A stretch of 64,000 nucleotides of DNA from Antedon mediterranea (Eukaryota > Echinodermata > Crinoidea > Comatulida > Antedonidae), in contig NC_092675.1 of the NCBI RefSeq assembly GCF_964355755.1, positions 3,938,312-4,002,311 on the forward strand, given 5' to 3'. The notes under the pieces are model-generated. The model saw nothing but the letters and a program-made list of their open reading frames with translations, was not told where the DNA came from and ran no database searches. A program made the translations under genes and the position numbers. Positions 22,703-33,948 of the stretch are shown here, piece after piece (position 1 is the first letter of the stretch; each line of letters begins with the position of its first letter).

Positions 22703-24938
22703 CGACTATGCTCAAATGAAGTTCTGCACAGGAAGATGATTATGATAAACATGGTTGTTTCAGTACTTTATTCACTACCAATCTTGTCTACATGTCATCA
22801 CAATTAATTTTGTTATTTTAAGGAAAGGGTTTCTTGACTTTAAGCACACAATTTAATTTAAAAAGTTTTTAAATCGTTAATGATGTAACACTCACAAATT
22901 AACAAAATTGAAAGTTGCTGATTGAATTGGTGTACCCTTTTGCAGGATAACAATTTGAAATCATATCATTCAAAAAACAATTATAATTTTTTTTTAATAC
23001 AAAAAATGTCAAAAAATGTCAAAAGCAGTATAACTATATTTTTTTCAAATTTTTGAAATTTTATTATATCCTCAATAAATGTTACATTTTTTTAATGATG
23101 AAAATAAAAAATATATATGAACTGTTCATCTGCTTTTGAAAATCATCATGATAAAAAGCTTTATTTTGTAATGATTACTTATCCCTGTAAATGTAAGTAT
23201 TGAATAATTATAGAAAAACTGCCAGGAAGCATTCAATACAGAAAGCATTCAATACAGAAAGCAACTATCATTTAAATGTATAGCCATTTACTTGTTCAAT
23301 TAAATATTCAGATATGAAATAAACTGGTATAATTTGAATTGCAAATGTTTTGAAAATTGTCTGCCTAGGAGCATAAATCCATTTACAGAATCTTCATAAC
23401 CAGACAGATGTCAATGCCGGAACTACTTTTCTTCATGGCCAACCATGAAAATGTCAGTCGTTGTTATCGGTTTGCAAATGGCAAATGAAAAAACGGAGAA
23501 GCAAAGAAATTTACATCTTCTATTATTGTCAAATAAGATGTGTTTCATTATAATATATTTCAAAGTGACGAATACATAATAAATGAAGTTTAATTACGTA
23601 TGAATAAAATAAAAATAAATGTGGTTAGAAATGAAAGAAAGACAGTCTTCTACTTCCTCAAGGAAAGAATTAATTTTCTCATTTGTTTTCTTCTAAGCTT
23701 TTGTTTTAGATGAATCGCTTCTATCAACTTGGTAATAAATGTGTCTCACAACCTTTCAATTTGCAATGACCTACTGTAGGCCTACGCATGTGTTGGTGGT
23801 CGTCCACCAAAACTATGTCAATGAATCAGGTGTGTGTGGAAGTTTAACAAAGTTGTCGTATGCGCACAATCTATTAAGACAAATTATAGTTCTGAGAAAC
23901 ATCTATATGAGAATATGTGAATTGGGAAATAGAAAATTAAACAAAAATTATCCAAAAAAGTATTAAAAAATAAATAATAGACATTGATTATTGGTTAAGG
24001 TATATAGCTCATTAATAAATATTTTGTTGAATAAATTTTTCGGAATTTACTTTCAACAAAGTTACCAGAATGAATTAGAATTCACCTATAAAATTAATTC
24101 ATACTTATGAATGACATTAAAGTTTTGAATTTGAACTAAAGCAATTATATTAATATTTCTGATCTACAGTTTTACATACAAATCAGTTTACATCTGCTGA
24201 AGGTGTCGTAATCGATGACATCCAAAGTTGAAAAGGTTACAATTTTCTGATTCTGAAGGTGGTATCATGTTTTATAGAAGTAAATTGACAAGTAAAATCA
24301 CTTATCATTTTGAAAAGTTAAAGTAATGCAATATTTTAATGGTCAATTTTTTAGAAAATTAATCAGAATTTGACTTTTCTTTCAGTTTATGCAAATATGT
24401 ATTCAAGTATATATTGAAAAAGCACAGTTGTTGAAAATAATTCTATTACAGATCAGCACTTGAATTTAAATTGAAAATCCCATTTATACCATATTGTAAT
24501 TGAGTTTGAAAAAAAATTACATTACAATATTGCATTACAAATTTATGCAAATTGAAAAATGTGTTTTTAAAATTAAAATAAAGATCAGAAAAATTGAATA
24601 ATAGTTTAATTGCTGACAATAACTTTTGAATTAAAAATGTGATTCTGGCTTCTCTTTCCAAAAACAAATAATGCAATTTTATCAACTAATGAAGATAAAT
24701 AAATTAAAAACAAATTGTTATTGAATGTTTACCATAAGTAATAAAATAAAGATTTTATCTGTAAAAAATTACCAATTTCTTTGGAATTCAAAATACTATA
24801 ATTTTGTATTAGCTGGTGTACTGTACTCTAAACATACTGTATGTATCAACAATAATAAAGACTTTAAAAACTTTTGAATGATTAAGTAAGTTTTTCCTGC
24901 ATAGTTAGAGTTTGAAAATGCTTTAAAATCACTAGATG
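22703..24938. other. AT-rich DNA with micro-duplications
   Basis: A 17-bp unit GCATTCAATACAGAAAG is repeated twice at 23227-23260. The 75-codon plus frame at 23739-23966 lies in slightly G+C-richer DNA but has no recognised motif. Confidence 0.4.
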
Positions 24939-25190
24939 TTAAAACAGATGTTCCATTTTAACAGGGCAAATTGAAAGGACGAAATACATAGGAAAACACA
25001 GAATCCTGTTTATAGAAAGAATTGCAAAGGAATTCCAAATCAGAGTTGCTGAGAATAGAACTATTTGGACTGCCATAAAACCGCCAACGTTCTTGAAGGA
25101 GGCAAATGAAGAAGAAGAAAAAGAAGAATATAAACTAATATGTACAGTTTTGCAGATATGTATGACCACATCTTGGCATCACATCTGAAG
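24939..25190 (+). other. Open frame without ATG, coding-like composition, unproven
   Basis: The plus strand is open for about 83 codons from an upstream TAA to a TGA, passing an acceptor-like TTTTAACAG at 24955-24963. Residues include KYIGKHRILFIERIAKEF, then TIWTAIKPPTFLKEANEEEE, then LICTVLQICM. Amino-acid use is varied and the G+C content is higher than nearby. No ATG precedes it, no donor site is obvious, and I recognise no family. It could be an exon, a decayed element or chance. The minus frame over the same bases is its shadow or the reverse. Confidence 0.2.
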
Positions 25191-26252
25191 GACAATAAAA
25201 TGAAACATCTTCTTTGCAGGACAAACTTAACCAGTACTTTTATAAATTAGATTCCCTAAACTACTTTAAACATTACAATTATATTGGACATAAATAGAAA
25301 CTACAGATTATTTTGCAATCTCTTCTGATATCATAAATCTGAAAAATACTCAATCTCTTAGCACTTAAGTTTACATCAATAATAATTCCCGTAAGATAGC
25401 TGGAAACCTATGTATAAAACATGAAATAATGATTTTTTTGTACACTTATAGTAATATTATTAGAAGCTGATGCAATTCAAAATAGTACATAAACACTGCA
25501 TATTGATTAAATAAGCATTAAAACGATTTGTTTCTATTCACAAGATTTCTTATATGCATATAAGTAAAATTATATAATATATAAAATGTGTGTAAGTATA
25601 AATATAACTGAATAAAAGGAAAGATTCCAGAGAATTTGATCTTTGAGTAGCAGTTTACAAAACCGGATAAAGAAAGAACAGAAAAAAGTAGACATAATTG
25701 GTTGGCATCATATTTTAAAAGAAACCTTTTAATCACAATTGACAATATTAAAGTCGTTTTAAACATTTGTTATAATAGAAAAAACGTTTAATTGAATGTA
25801 ATTTAATTCAATTTACATTATGTTTCAATTTGTTTATCATGATAATAAAACAGTAAAGGAGTCTTACTACATCAACTATTCTACCTTACGTAGTATGATT
25901 TTAAATTAATATATTTAGTAACTAAAAACGTTTAGAAACATCCATTTTCATTTTGCACATAAAATGAAGATAGCTTACTGTACTTTATAGCCATAAACAT
26001 CTACTTTAATTTAACCTATTAAAGTGTTGAGCTAAGATTTACTTGTAATGTTTCTTTGTGTCAGCTGTAGGGTTGAAATCAAAGTTTAATAGTGTACTTT
26101 TACCAAAGAGTTCATATAATTAAACACTAGAGGGTCAACTAGACGACAATAACATAAGGAGACAATGAGATAGAACATGGCTTGTTTATATGTTTGTCAA
26201 TAATAGTACAGTTTAAAAAAATCATTTTGCATATGAGGATCATGTAAAATGT
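25191..26252. other. AT-rich DNA without recognisable features
   Basis: Short minus frames (25518-25766) are AT-driven. Nothing else is visible. Confidence 0.45.
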
Positions 26253-26580
26253 GATACAACACACACTGTTGAGGACAACATGCTGTTGAGGACAACACAC
26301 GTTGTGGTGGTATAACATGCTGTTGAGGTACAACACGCTAATGTGGTATAACACATGGTGTTGGTACAACACGCTGGTGGTGGTACAACATGCTGGTGGT
26401 GGTACAAGATGCTGTTGAGGTACAACACACGTTGTGGTGGTATAACATGCTGTTGAGGTACAACACGCTGGTGGTGGTACAACATGCTGGTGGTGGTACA
26501 AGATGCTGTTGAGGTACAACACGCTGGTGGTGGTACAACATGCTGTTGAGGTATAATATTCTGTTGAGGTACAACACATG
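26253..26580. repeat. Array of 18-20 bp GGT/ACAAC minisatellite units
   Basis: Units alternate between CATGCTGTTGAGGTACAA (18 bp) and CACGCTGGTGGTGGTACAA (19 bp), with ACACGTTGTGGTGGTATAA variants. A block of about 120 bp is repeated, which shows higher-order structure. Mixed unit lengths shift the frame, yet the minus strand lacks stops, so three frames of 81-199 codons stay open (VVPPPACCT, LYHHQ, VLYLNS motifs). These are not genes. Confidence 0.9.
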
Positions 26581-26640
26581 GTACAAACCTCTATGTTCCG
26601 AAACCTCGCACTGAGTATAAAAAACGTAGTATTTCTTATA

Positions 26641-26655
26641 GGGGGGGGGGGGGGG
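26641..26655. repeat. 15-base G homopolymer
   Basis: A run of 15 G follows about 60 bases after the array. Such a run is exceptional in this AT-rich DNA. It could form G-quadruplex structure or reflect assembly uncertainty in run length. Confidence 0.9.
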
Positions 26656-26936
26656 TTATAACTTGGAATAAACATAATATTGATATCAATAAGATGCCAC
26701 AATCTCTGAATGTATTCAAAACAAAAAATTGCAAACACATTTAAACTGGAAGCCTAATGCTGTATTATTTTATAAATTCTTTCTTTTAATGTTTTTTTTA
26801 TAAATGTGTATACACTGTATTATGTGTATATATTATATTACCTATCACGAACTTGTGGAAGAACACCTTTATTTTATGGTGAACGAGTTTTATATTTTGT
26901 ACTTTTGTATTTTATAATTTCGTGAATAAATAAAAA

Positions 26937-27062
26937 TTTTTTTTTTTTTTTGTAAAACACACTGTTGTGTGGTGCAACACATGGTGTTGATACAACACAC
27001 TGGTGGTGGTACAACACACTGGTGGTGGTACAACACACTGGTGGTGGTACAACATGCTGTTG
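26937..27062. repeat. Second GGT/ACAAC array, preceded by poly-T
   Basis: After 15 T (26937-26951) come about six units ending in ACTGGTGGTGGTACAACACA, including three nearly identical 21-bp units. They are clearly related to the 26253-26580 array, 370 bases away. The intervening DNA has no repeat units, so the array was either split by insertion or duplicated. Confidence 0.85.
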
Positions 27063-28060
27063 AAAAAGAAACTGAAACAAATTACTATATTGTGTGATTG
27101 CTCATACTTGACAAGACATCGAGTCTAGTTATTTAAAGTTCTCTTATTTAAAAACTAAACACAATTGAGTATTAAACCTAGTGAGATACATGTCACACTT
27201 TAAGCACACAGATTCAACTACCACAGTTTGTCTTTAGGCATAAGCAAATGAAAGTCAATGCTACCACTGTAGTTAAGAAAAAAAATCTGTACCATACTTA
27301 AGAGGACACAATTTGTGTGAACTGATGTTTGGTTTATTCAGTTCCTTGAAGTAGAAGTTTAGATTCAACAAACAAAAGTATCAAAGATTCAATATCCTAT
27401 GATGGAAAATAAAAATTCATGTTCAAATCAGACCTTTTTAAAAAACTATATTTCTTTATAGAACCAAGTGAATGAATGATTTTTGTATTGAACATGTTAA
27501 CTTCATTAATAATCTTTAAAGATTGACTCAAGGCTCACAATTTGCAAAGTACGCTGGTAGAAATACAGCCCACAATCATGGCTCACAGCCCTTAAGGCAA
27601 CGCTAAACCACTACGAAACAAAGCGTGAATACAAATTATGAAGATCATTTATCATTCAAAACCATATCCATCTATTTCACAAGTTTCTCAAATCTTTTTG
27701 ATGACAAAGTGATTACAATTTTACTTTTCTTTAAATCAAATTTAATTTGGCTTTTGATCCCATAAAATAAGCAAAGAAATGAAAAAACAATGAATGAATA
27801 AAGAATTTATTTATAAATGAAGGATGGCAATGTCGGTAACTTTGATGAGATGCTATTGTTATGTTGTTACACATTAAACCTCTCTCTAGAGAATACTAAA
27901 TGTATGTCTGTTTCAATAAGCATAGCACAAAGCTTAACATTATAGGTCAACATACTTTTCAAGAGAAATAGAATAAACATTGGTTCAATAAATTTACCTT
28001 ATTTTGACCTTATGGTCAGAAGACTGAGTGCATACAATATATGTAAAAACAACAATTCAA
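27063..28060. other. AT-rich spacer
   Basis: No supported feature; frames are short and broken. Confidence 0.45.
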
Positions 28061-28306
28061 TTACACAAACCAGAAATGGTGTTGGTAGTCTATAAGTGCT
28101 AGTTTACCTGGATAAACCGACAAATGCCATATTTCTCCTCGAAGAGCGAGATATACTCGAAAGTAGAAAATTCATTGAACACCCCTCTCTCTAAATGGTA
28201 CAGTCCACAAACCTCAAGTGGGAACATCCCTACAATTCACCATCATCATATCTTTTCGAAACATGATTTGTCGGTTTATCCAGGTAAGCTAGGCACGTAA
28301 TAGACT
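28061..28306. mobile_element. Long-TIR MITE, copy 1 (GTTTACCTGGATAAACC family)
   Basis: The left arm 28087-28125 (AGTCTAT...GTTTACCTGGATAAACCGAC) and right arm 28268-28306 (GTCGGTTTATCCAGGTAAGC...ATAGACT) are inverted repeats of about 38 bp. The interior of about 140 bp is noncoding. A second copy lies at 50094-50318. Both copies share 26 further bases immediately left of the arm (from TTACACAAACCAG to TTGGT), so the real left end may be 28061, or both copies inserted into the same older repeat. Confidence 0.85.
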
Positions 28307-28369
28307 AAAGGATTCTAATAATAATAATATTTTCACCTGGAAACTGAAGTTGCAAAAATCAATCAATTC

Positions 28370-29003
28370 TTAAAGCCCCATTCCCTACGTTTTTTAGATC
28401 TAATTTAAGATCACAAACTATATTTAATGTAAAAATAATACTATATGGTCCTATTGCGATAACTTTTTTCATCTTTAAACGGTTAAAAATGTGAAAAATA
28501 AGTCGATTCTAATCATTATAGCGGCCCGCTATAAATCCCAAAATGCATTGCGCGCGGATTGATATTTTTGTTTTTCACCTGTAATTCGCCCACTTTTCGA
28601 TCGATCGTGAGGCCAAAACAAATGGAAGACTCCTAACTTTTCAGCGAAAATACCGGGTTTTCCCCAATTTGTATCAACGGAGTCTGGCAAAAATAGAAAG
28701 ACAATTAATGCAGCAACTATACAACGTCAGGCTAGGTATATAGCTCGCGTACGATGTTCGTACGTTACCGATGTTTACCAGCTAGGCCTACAAAACTAAG
28801 CCTAGCTAGGCTAGGCCTAAGACCGTCCACGAGAGGTCGATCGCCGCGAGCTACTTAGGTAGTGCATTGTTTCTCACTTTTTATCATAATTTATCATAAA
28901 ACGTACATTTAAGACAAGAAATGACATGGTTTAATGTTTTTAAAGTGATATATATGTATTATTTTCCAAAAAACGTCCAAAATTGCAGGGAAGGGGTCTT
29001 TAA
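28370..29003. mobile_element. TTAA-flanked nonautonomous DNA element, about 634 bp
   Basis: TTAA at 28370-28373 is followed by AGCCCCATTCCCTACG. TTAA at 29000-29003 is preceded by the inverse, read from the right as AGACCCCTTCCCTGCA. About 14 of 18 end positions agree. The interior is richer in CpG and G+C than its surroundings (28520-28560, 28735-28860), with CTAGGCCT-type palindromic words. No transposase frame is present. A piggyBac-type TTAA target is the simplest reading. Confidence 0.6.
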
Positions 29004-29237
29004 ATAAGGTCCTGCCAAAATAGTTCTTCCCAGAAATATTTTAAAGGAAACATTTGGGGCGTATATTGCCGAAAGTGAAAAGACTTCCTGTTTCCACGGC
29101 TCAAATTTGAAAGGCCTGCAAGTAACTGCACAACATCTGGCAATCAATGACAAGTGAGTGTGCTCATTTTGAAACCATGATAAAAAAAACCTGACATACA
29201 CCTGAACAATGGCATAGAAATAAGAAGAAGGTATTAA

Positions 29238-30026
29238 TTCATTCATTTCCTTTATTTCTGATACAGTAGTACATTCATATACAAAACTAACAAAACAAAA
29301 GATAAAAAATTTCACCAGAAAATTAACAATAACAACAGTTCCACAAAAACAACCTACAATATCCTAAAATAATATCATTTTTCACTAACGCTGATGTAGA
29401 TTGGATTGTGATATACATTAGCACATGAATACAAAGCAATCTTCAAAGGCCACTTCTATTGTGAATAGGACAGTCTATCTGGATGGTGCTTTTTTTTAAA
29501 ATAGGAAATAGAAAAAGGGTATTCTGCCGAATATGTAAGGACCAACCCTTCACACCTTTACTTATCCTAGATATTCCACTGACAAAAATCACATCCCTCT
29601 CACAAACCTTTAGAAGTGAAAGAGAATTGACACATGATTACCAACTCCTCACATGTTATGTTAGACAGTAAAGGTATTTATTATCGTTCTCAAGCTTATC
29701 TGGAAACTGAGGAAATTTCGAATTAGATCCTGTACGGACTCATGGCAGTCAGCAGTGCAGCGCCTACCACATCAGCACACTGGAAGATGATTCCCTACTC
29801 TTATCAAAAAGTGTATCAAGTTCTTTAACATGCACTATATGTACATAGGACCAATGGCTTTATATCCCATCCGAAGGAGGAGGCAATAATATCGGTCTAT
29901 ATAGCACCAGATGCGATATTTGCATTCAAGAATGTACCCTGGCCCAAAGTTGCTTAACTTGGTGATATGACTAGAACCAATGTTTAAACAAAATATGATC
30001 GCAATCAGCAATGAGACATTCTCATC
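29238..30026 (-). mobile_element. Reverse-strand SINE with LINE-like tail
   Basis: On the minus strand: an A-box-like TGTCTCATTGCTG (near 30018), the B box GGTTCTAGTCA (29978-29968), then TTCGGATGGGATATAAAGCC (about 29880), GTGCATGTTAAAGAACTTGA and CACTTTTTGATAAGAGTAGG (to about 29800). These match the body of the 22460-22702 copy. Further on the minus strand the segment ends with an AATAAAGG signal and a GAATGAAT repeat (about 29260-29238). The total, near 790 bp, is long for a SINE, so the part from 29238 to about 29690 may be a separate LINE 3' end in the same orientation. Frames at 28959-29315 and 29483-29671 lie within these repeats. Confidence 0.55.
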
Positions 30027-31095
30027 ACTTTCAAAAATAGATATTCATAATTATTATACTGGTAAATAATTTTTCTCTGAAACTTTTACATTTATGCAAT
30101 TGAAAACATTCATTAATACAAGTCATTATTTTGATTGGCTCTATAGAAACATAAGGTTAATTCTAGAAATATATGAATTTCATGGTACATTACCGTTGAA
30201 GGTTAAGTGGGTGATTGATGATGAGTCAACAGAATAAATGCAAACATAAACTATATTATAATCTATATTCATATCTGCTCATAAACACTATAGCTTCCTA
30301 TTTTTATTTATTTTTGGAAACAATCATAAATCAAAATTATTGTTCATTATTTGTTATTTTTTCCAGAAAGACATACTGTATTTACAGAATTGTTCCAAAA
30401 TTTTTAAAACTAGAATAAAAATGGTATCAATAGCGACGACAGGAAAGAGTAAAACCACACAGTGTGACCCTCACAACCACAATCCAAAACTTTTGGTCCA
30501 ATATCAGTAAAGATTGGTATGGATATTAATATGTATTTATATATAAATTTTGTATACTGTACAACATACACGTCCAGGATCTATCACATTTTATTACTCC
30601 AAGGCCATATTCACCAAACAAGTATTTAATTTAAGTCAATAAATATTTAAAGATTTTGTTCCTTTCTTTGATAGGAAAAAAAAGAGAAATTGTGTTTCTC
30701 TATGGCCACTGGTCTTAAACATTCTATTGATACTACTTTTCAGCGTGTGGATTCCATCAATACTTGTTCTATAAGTATGCCATTAATATTACAATATAAC
30801 CGTGACAGCCAGGAAACCACACACATTAATTGACATATGTGTGCTGTTCTTCCTATAAGGCTATCTCTTGGGTGTATTTACCGCCAGCTTTTCTATTCCA
30901 TTATTTTGCCATTAATCATATTTTTTATTCAAGCTTTTTTGTTTCATTATATGCTTTGATTATTCTTACATAGTCCCATGAGATGTAGAAAAAGTGTGTA
31001 AATGATTGATAAACCTTCTTATGTACTTACACGGATGCATTTCCTCAACGATTATTATTTTTTTAATGTTTAATATTTAAAAAACATGAGTGGAG
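30027..31095. other. AT-rich spacer
   Basis: No supported feature. The 67-codon frame at 30215-30418 is AT-driven. Confidence 0.45.
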
Positions 31096-31097
31096 TT

Positions 31098-31310
31098 AGT
31101 TGTGGCTTCAAGTGGAGTTGTGGCTTGGTGGTTATGATACTTGGCTACCAATCCAAGGGTCCTGGGTTCTAGTTCTGTCATTTCAGGATTTTTTCCAATG
31201 ACAATTTACAACTTCACTCCCAAAGACTTGTAATAAGACTTTGTTAATTAATTTAGAGCATCTTGTGTATGTTTGTTAAGAAGGATAGTAAATGAATGTG
31301 CTTATAGTTA
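31098..31310 (+). mobile_element. tRNA-derived SINE, second type
   Basis: TGGCTTGGTGG (31121-31131) is a good A box and GGGTTCTAGTTC (31164-31175) a good B box, 43 bases apart. A 5' duplication of about 20 bases (GTGGAGTT...TTGTGGCTT) precedes it. The body after the B box (CAGGATTTTTTCCAATGAC, then AATTTACAAC) differs from the 22.5-kb family, so this looks like a different SINE or tRNA source. The right end near 31300 is uncertain. Confidence 0.6.
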
Positions 31311-33615
31311 TTCTTGGCAATTTGCCTACATATATAAACAAAACAATATATTTTCTGTTCTTTTTAAACCATGTTAAACAAGAGTTTTTGCTCAATTAAG
31401 TTTAACTTTTACTTATTTATTTAAACTGTATAATTTTGAAATTATTAAAATATGAAAAAAAAAATTATTTTTAATAGATTCTTTCAACAGAAATAAAACA
31501 AAAAAAAAGTAACATGTATGAATGATATGAAGTAAGTTGGAATAAATTTGGAAATTAATGCTGGAAAAAGGCCATGATTACCATGGCAATGATATTTAAC
31601 ACAATACTGATAAAGATGATAGTAATGATTATGATATTTGATGAACTATGACCTCCTGACAAAAACAAATTATTGACACATCGAATGCATATAAAATACG
31701 GAAGGAAATATTCATAATGAAACACCTGAGCGAAATGAGAAATTAAGTCGAAACATTCATCATGTATTCCTGAAAGGTAAACCTAGCATTTATAATGATT
31801 TTGTTCAAGGCATACTATGTTTCCCAGTGGCTGTTAATATCTTTTATAGAAGGTCGTGCATATGCTGAGAACACCTAGGCATACTCCATCACTTAGTTCC
31901 CCCATTCACGCAATGATGGATCTCCATAGCCAAGGGTAAGCCACGATTCAGTTATGTTATACAAGAAGTGTCAAATCCAAATATATTTCTTTTCTTCATA
32001 CATAAACCAAACCGACAAGGTATTCTGAGAAACATTTCCTTTTTTTATTAATCCAACTGACGGATGAGCAATCATTTTCTTTAAGATGATATATTATGTA
32101 AAATACAAGGCCATAAGAAATGTTTAAAGAATATTAAAATACATCAATTTTCCTTAAGAACATATTACATTCCTTAAGGAATAATAATAACATAATCCAT
32201 TAAACTAAATGTTTGAATATTGTAAGTTCAAAGACTGTAACAATACAGAAAAAGATATAATGATGATGATAAACCACCATTCTGTCTGGTCGTTTGTACT
32301 TGGATTATCGTTTTGGTTGTGCTATTAAACGCTGTCAAACTGACCAACAAATGTTGTAACTAAACCAGTGAGGGTACCAAGTGGTAAATTTGACTAGTTG
32401 TTAGACTTTCGGTTAAACTAATTTGGGAAAGTTGCAAAAAGCATTCACACTGGACTTTTACTGGTCAAACAGATCTGGCGCTCGATTACTTTGACCTATA
32501 AATGTTCAGTACTAAAGCCTTTTAAAAACCAAAAATTACAACTGAATATGAATAATTAAGTAATGAAAATATCCATATTGAATTGTTCGACCAGTTTATG
32601 AAAATGAATAACAAATGGTCTCTCACCCTTAAATGGTAGTTAAGAATGGTTACTTCTCAACTACAGGAAGCAGACTGGTACCAGATTTTTGTTCTTTTAA
32701 GAATTATTGAAAAACTATGCAAATAGGCTACTTTGATACAGATTTGGCGAATGTTGAGTTATTACTTCAAATGATTAGATACATATAGCCTAACATGATT
32801 GCAATATCAAATGGTCAATAAATATGAATATCATTCTAACTTTCCATTGCTTCAAATTAGTTTCTGTTTCTCAATTCAAATTAAATTAGGTAAGTAATCA
32901 AAAATGATTTATCTGTCTTCATTCTTACAGCCCATTTGAGAATCCTAAATCTATATAGCGCACCCAACAACTTTCATACTATAACCAGATGGGAACCATA
33001 GCGAAAACAGAGTCACAGCGTATCATTTGAGTTGTTTAATACTTGTAACACCGGAACAAACAACTTCCAGAATGTCTAGGCTACTTCTCAGGAGAAAAAC
33101 AGAATAACAATTAAAATCAGTATTTCACATTTACATACTTAATCTAAATCTCCTGGAACTCTTTAATGGCATACATGCCACACATTAAATTTGTAAAAAA
33201 AATCTATATAGGTATTGAGTAAAATGGTTGGATATAACTGAACTAGGTAAAATAGACACTGTGTGTATAAACAAGTCCATTTAAGATAATTTTAGTCTCT
33301 TGGAAATTAAATTCTCTACAGCAATCAGCAAAATTCCATACACTATATTTCATTTTAGATACTTCTGACTGAAAACCGAAAACCAATTTGTCTATAGGAA
33401 ATGGTTGAATAATTTAATCTACGTTTATTTTGAAATAATTAAGGTACATTTCCATAGATCGAACTAAATTATTTGAAATAAGTGTATAAATTTGGCAATT
33501 AATTATTCCTTCTAGGCAAACCTTCATGATTATTCCTAAACATTTCTACTACGACACTAAACGTAAAAGAGGATTCCTTTCTTGATTATAAAAGATAAAC
33601 TTAAAGTTTATAAGT
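31311..33615. other. AT-rich DNA without recognisable features
   Basis: Nothing is supported over about 2.3 kb. Some G+C-richer words near 32330-32480 show no repeat structure or open frame. Confidence 0.45.
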
Positions 33616-33622
33616 AATAAAT

Positions 33623-33802
33623 GATGATGATGATAATAATGATGCTTTCCGGAGATTGTTGGGACAACCCAGATTTGTTAGTGCGAGGAATTTGTTTGTG
33701 GAAAACAATATTCCATCATTTTATGAATATTTGAGGATTTCGACTTACCGATTTCTTACAAGAATAATGAAAAGCGAAAACAGAATGTTAATTTGTATAT
33801 AA
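33623..33802 (+). pseudogene. LINE ORF2 C-terminus, 5'-truncated
   Basis: The plus frame reads NDAFRRLLGQPRFVSARNLF, then VENNIPSFYEYLRISTYRFL, then TRIMKSENRMLICI and stop at 33800-33802. Known of the family: the C-terminal tail of CR1/L2/jockey-like reverse transcriptases commonly has (N)xAYRRLLGLPR, a MFVxNxVPSFxELLRKS-type segment and YRFxxRL. Order and spacing agree. Upstream the frame dissolves into a GAT/AAT microsatellite (33620-33643), which probably replaced the lost 5' part. There is no frameshift in the preserved 55 codons, so the copy may be fairly young. It lacks polymerase and endonuclease domains and cannot be autonomous. Confidence 0.75.
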
Positions 33803-33948
33803 ATATTTCTTGATGGATTCAAACAAATGGAGAGAGGCATTATATACCAATAGATAAAAGTTTTGGTCCTCTCTCCTTCATTTTTTGTTGTAATGTATTA
33901 TACCATATGGACAATTGTCTGAAATAAAAGTTGAATTGAATTGAATTA
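33803..33948 (+). mobile_element. 3' UTR and tail of the same LINE
   Basis: After the stop come about 110 bases, then GAAATAAAAG followed by (TTGAA)n-like repeats (GTTGAATTGAATTGAATTAG at about 33929-33948). An AATAAA signal running into a short tandem repeat instead of poly(A) is a feature of CR1/L2-type LINEs. Confidence 0.65.

Noticed and set aside
26139-26738. 199-codon minus-strand open frame
   Set aside because: It runs through the GGT/ACAAC minisatellite and the 15-G run; the residues simply mirror the repeat units.
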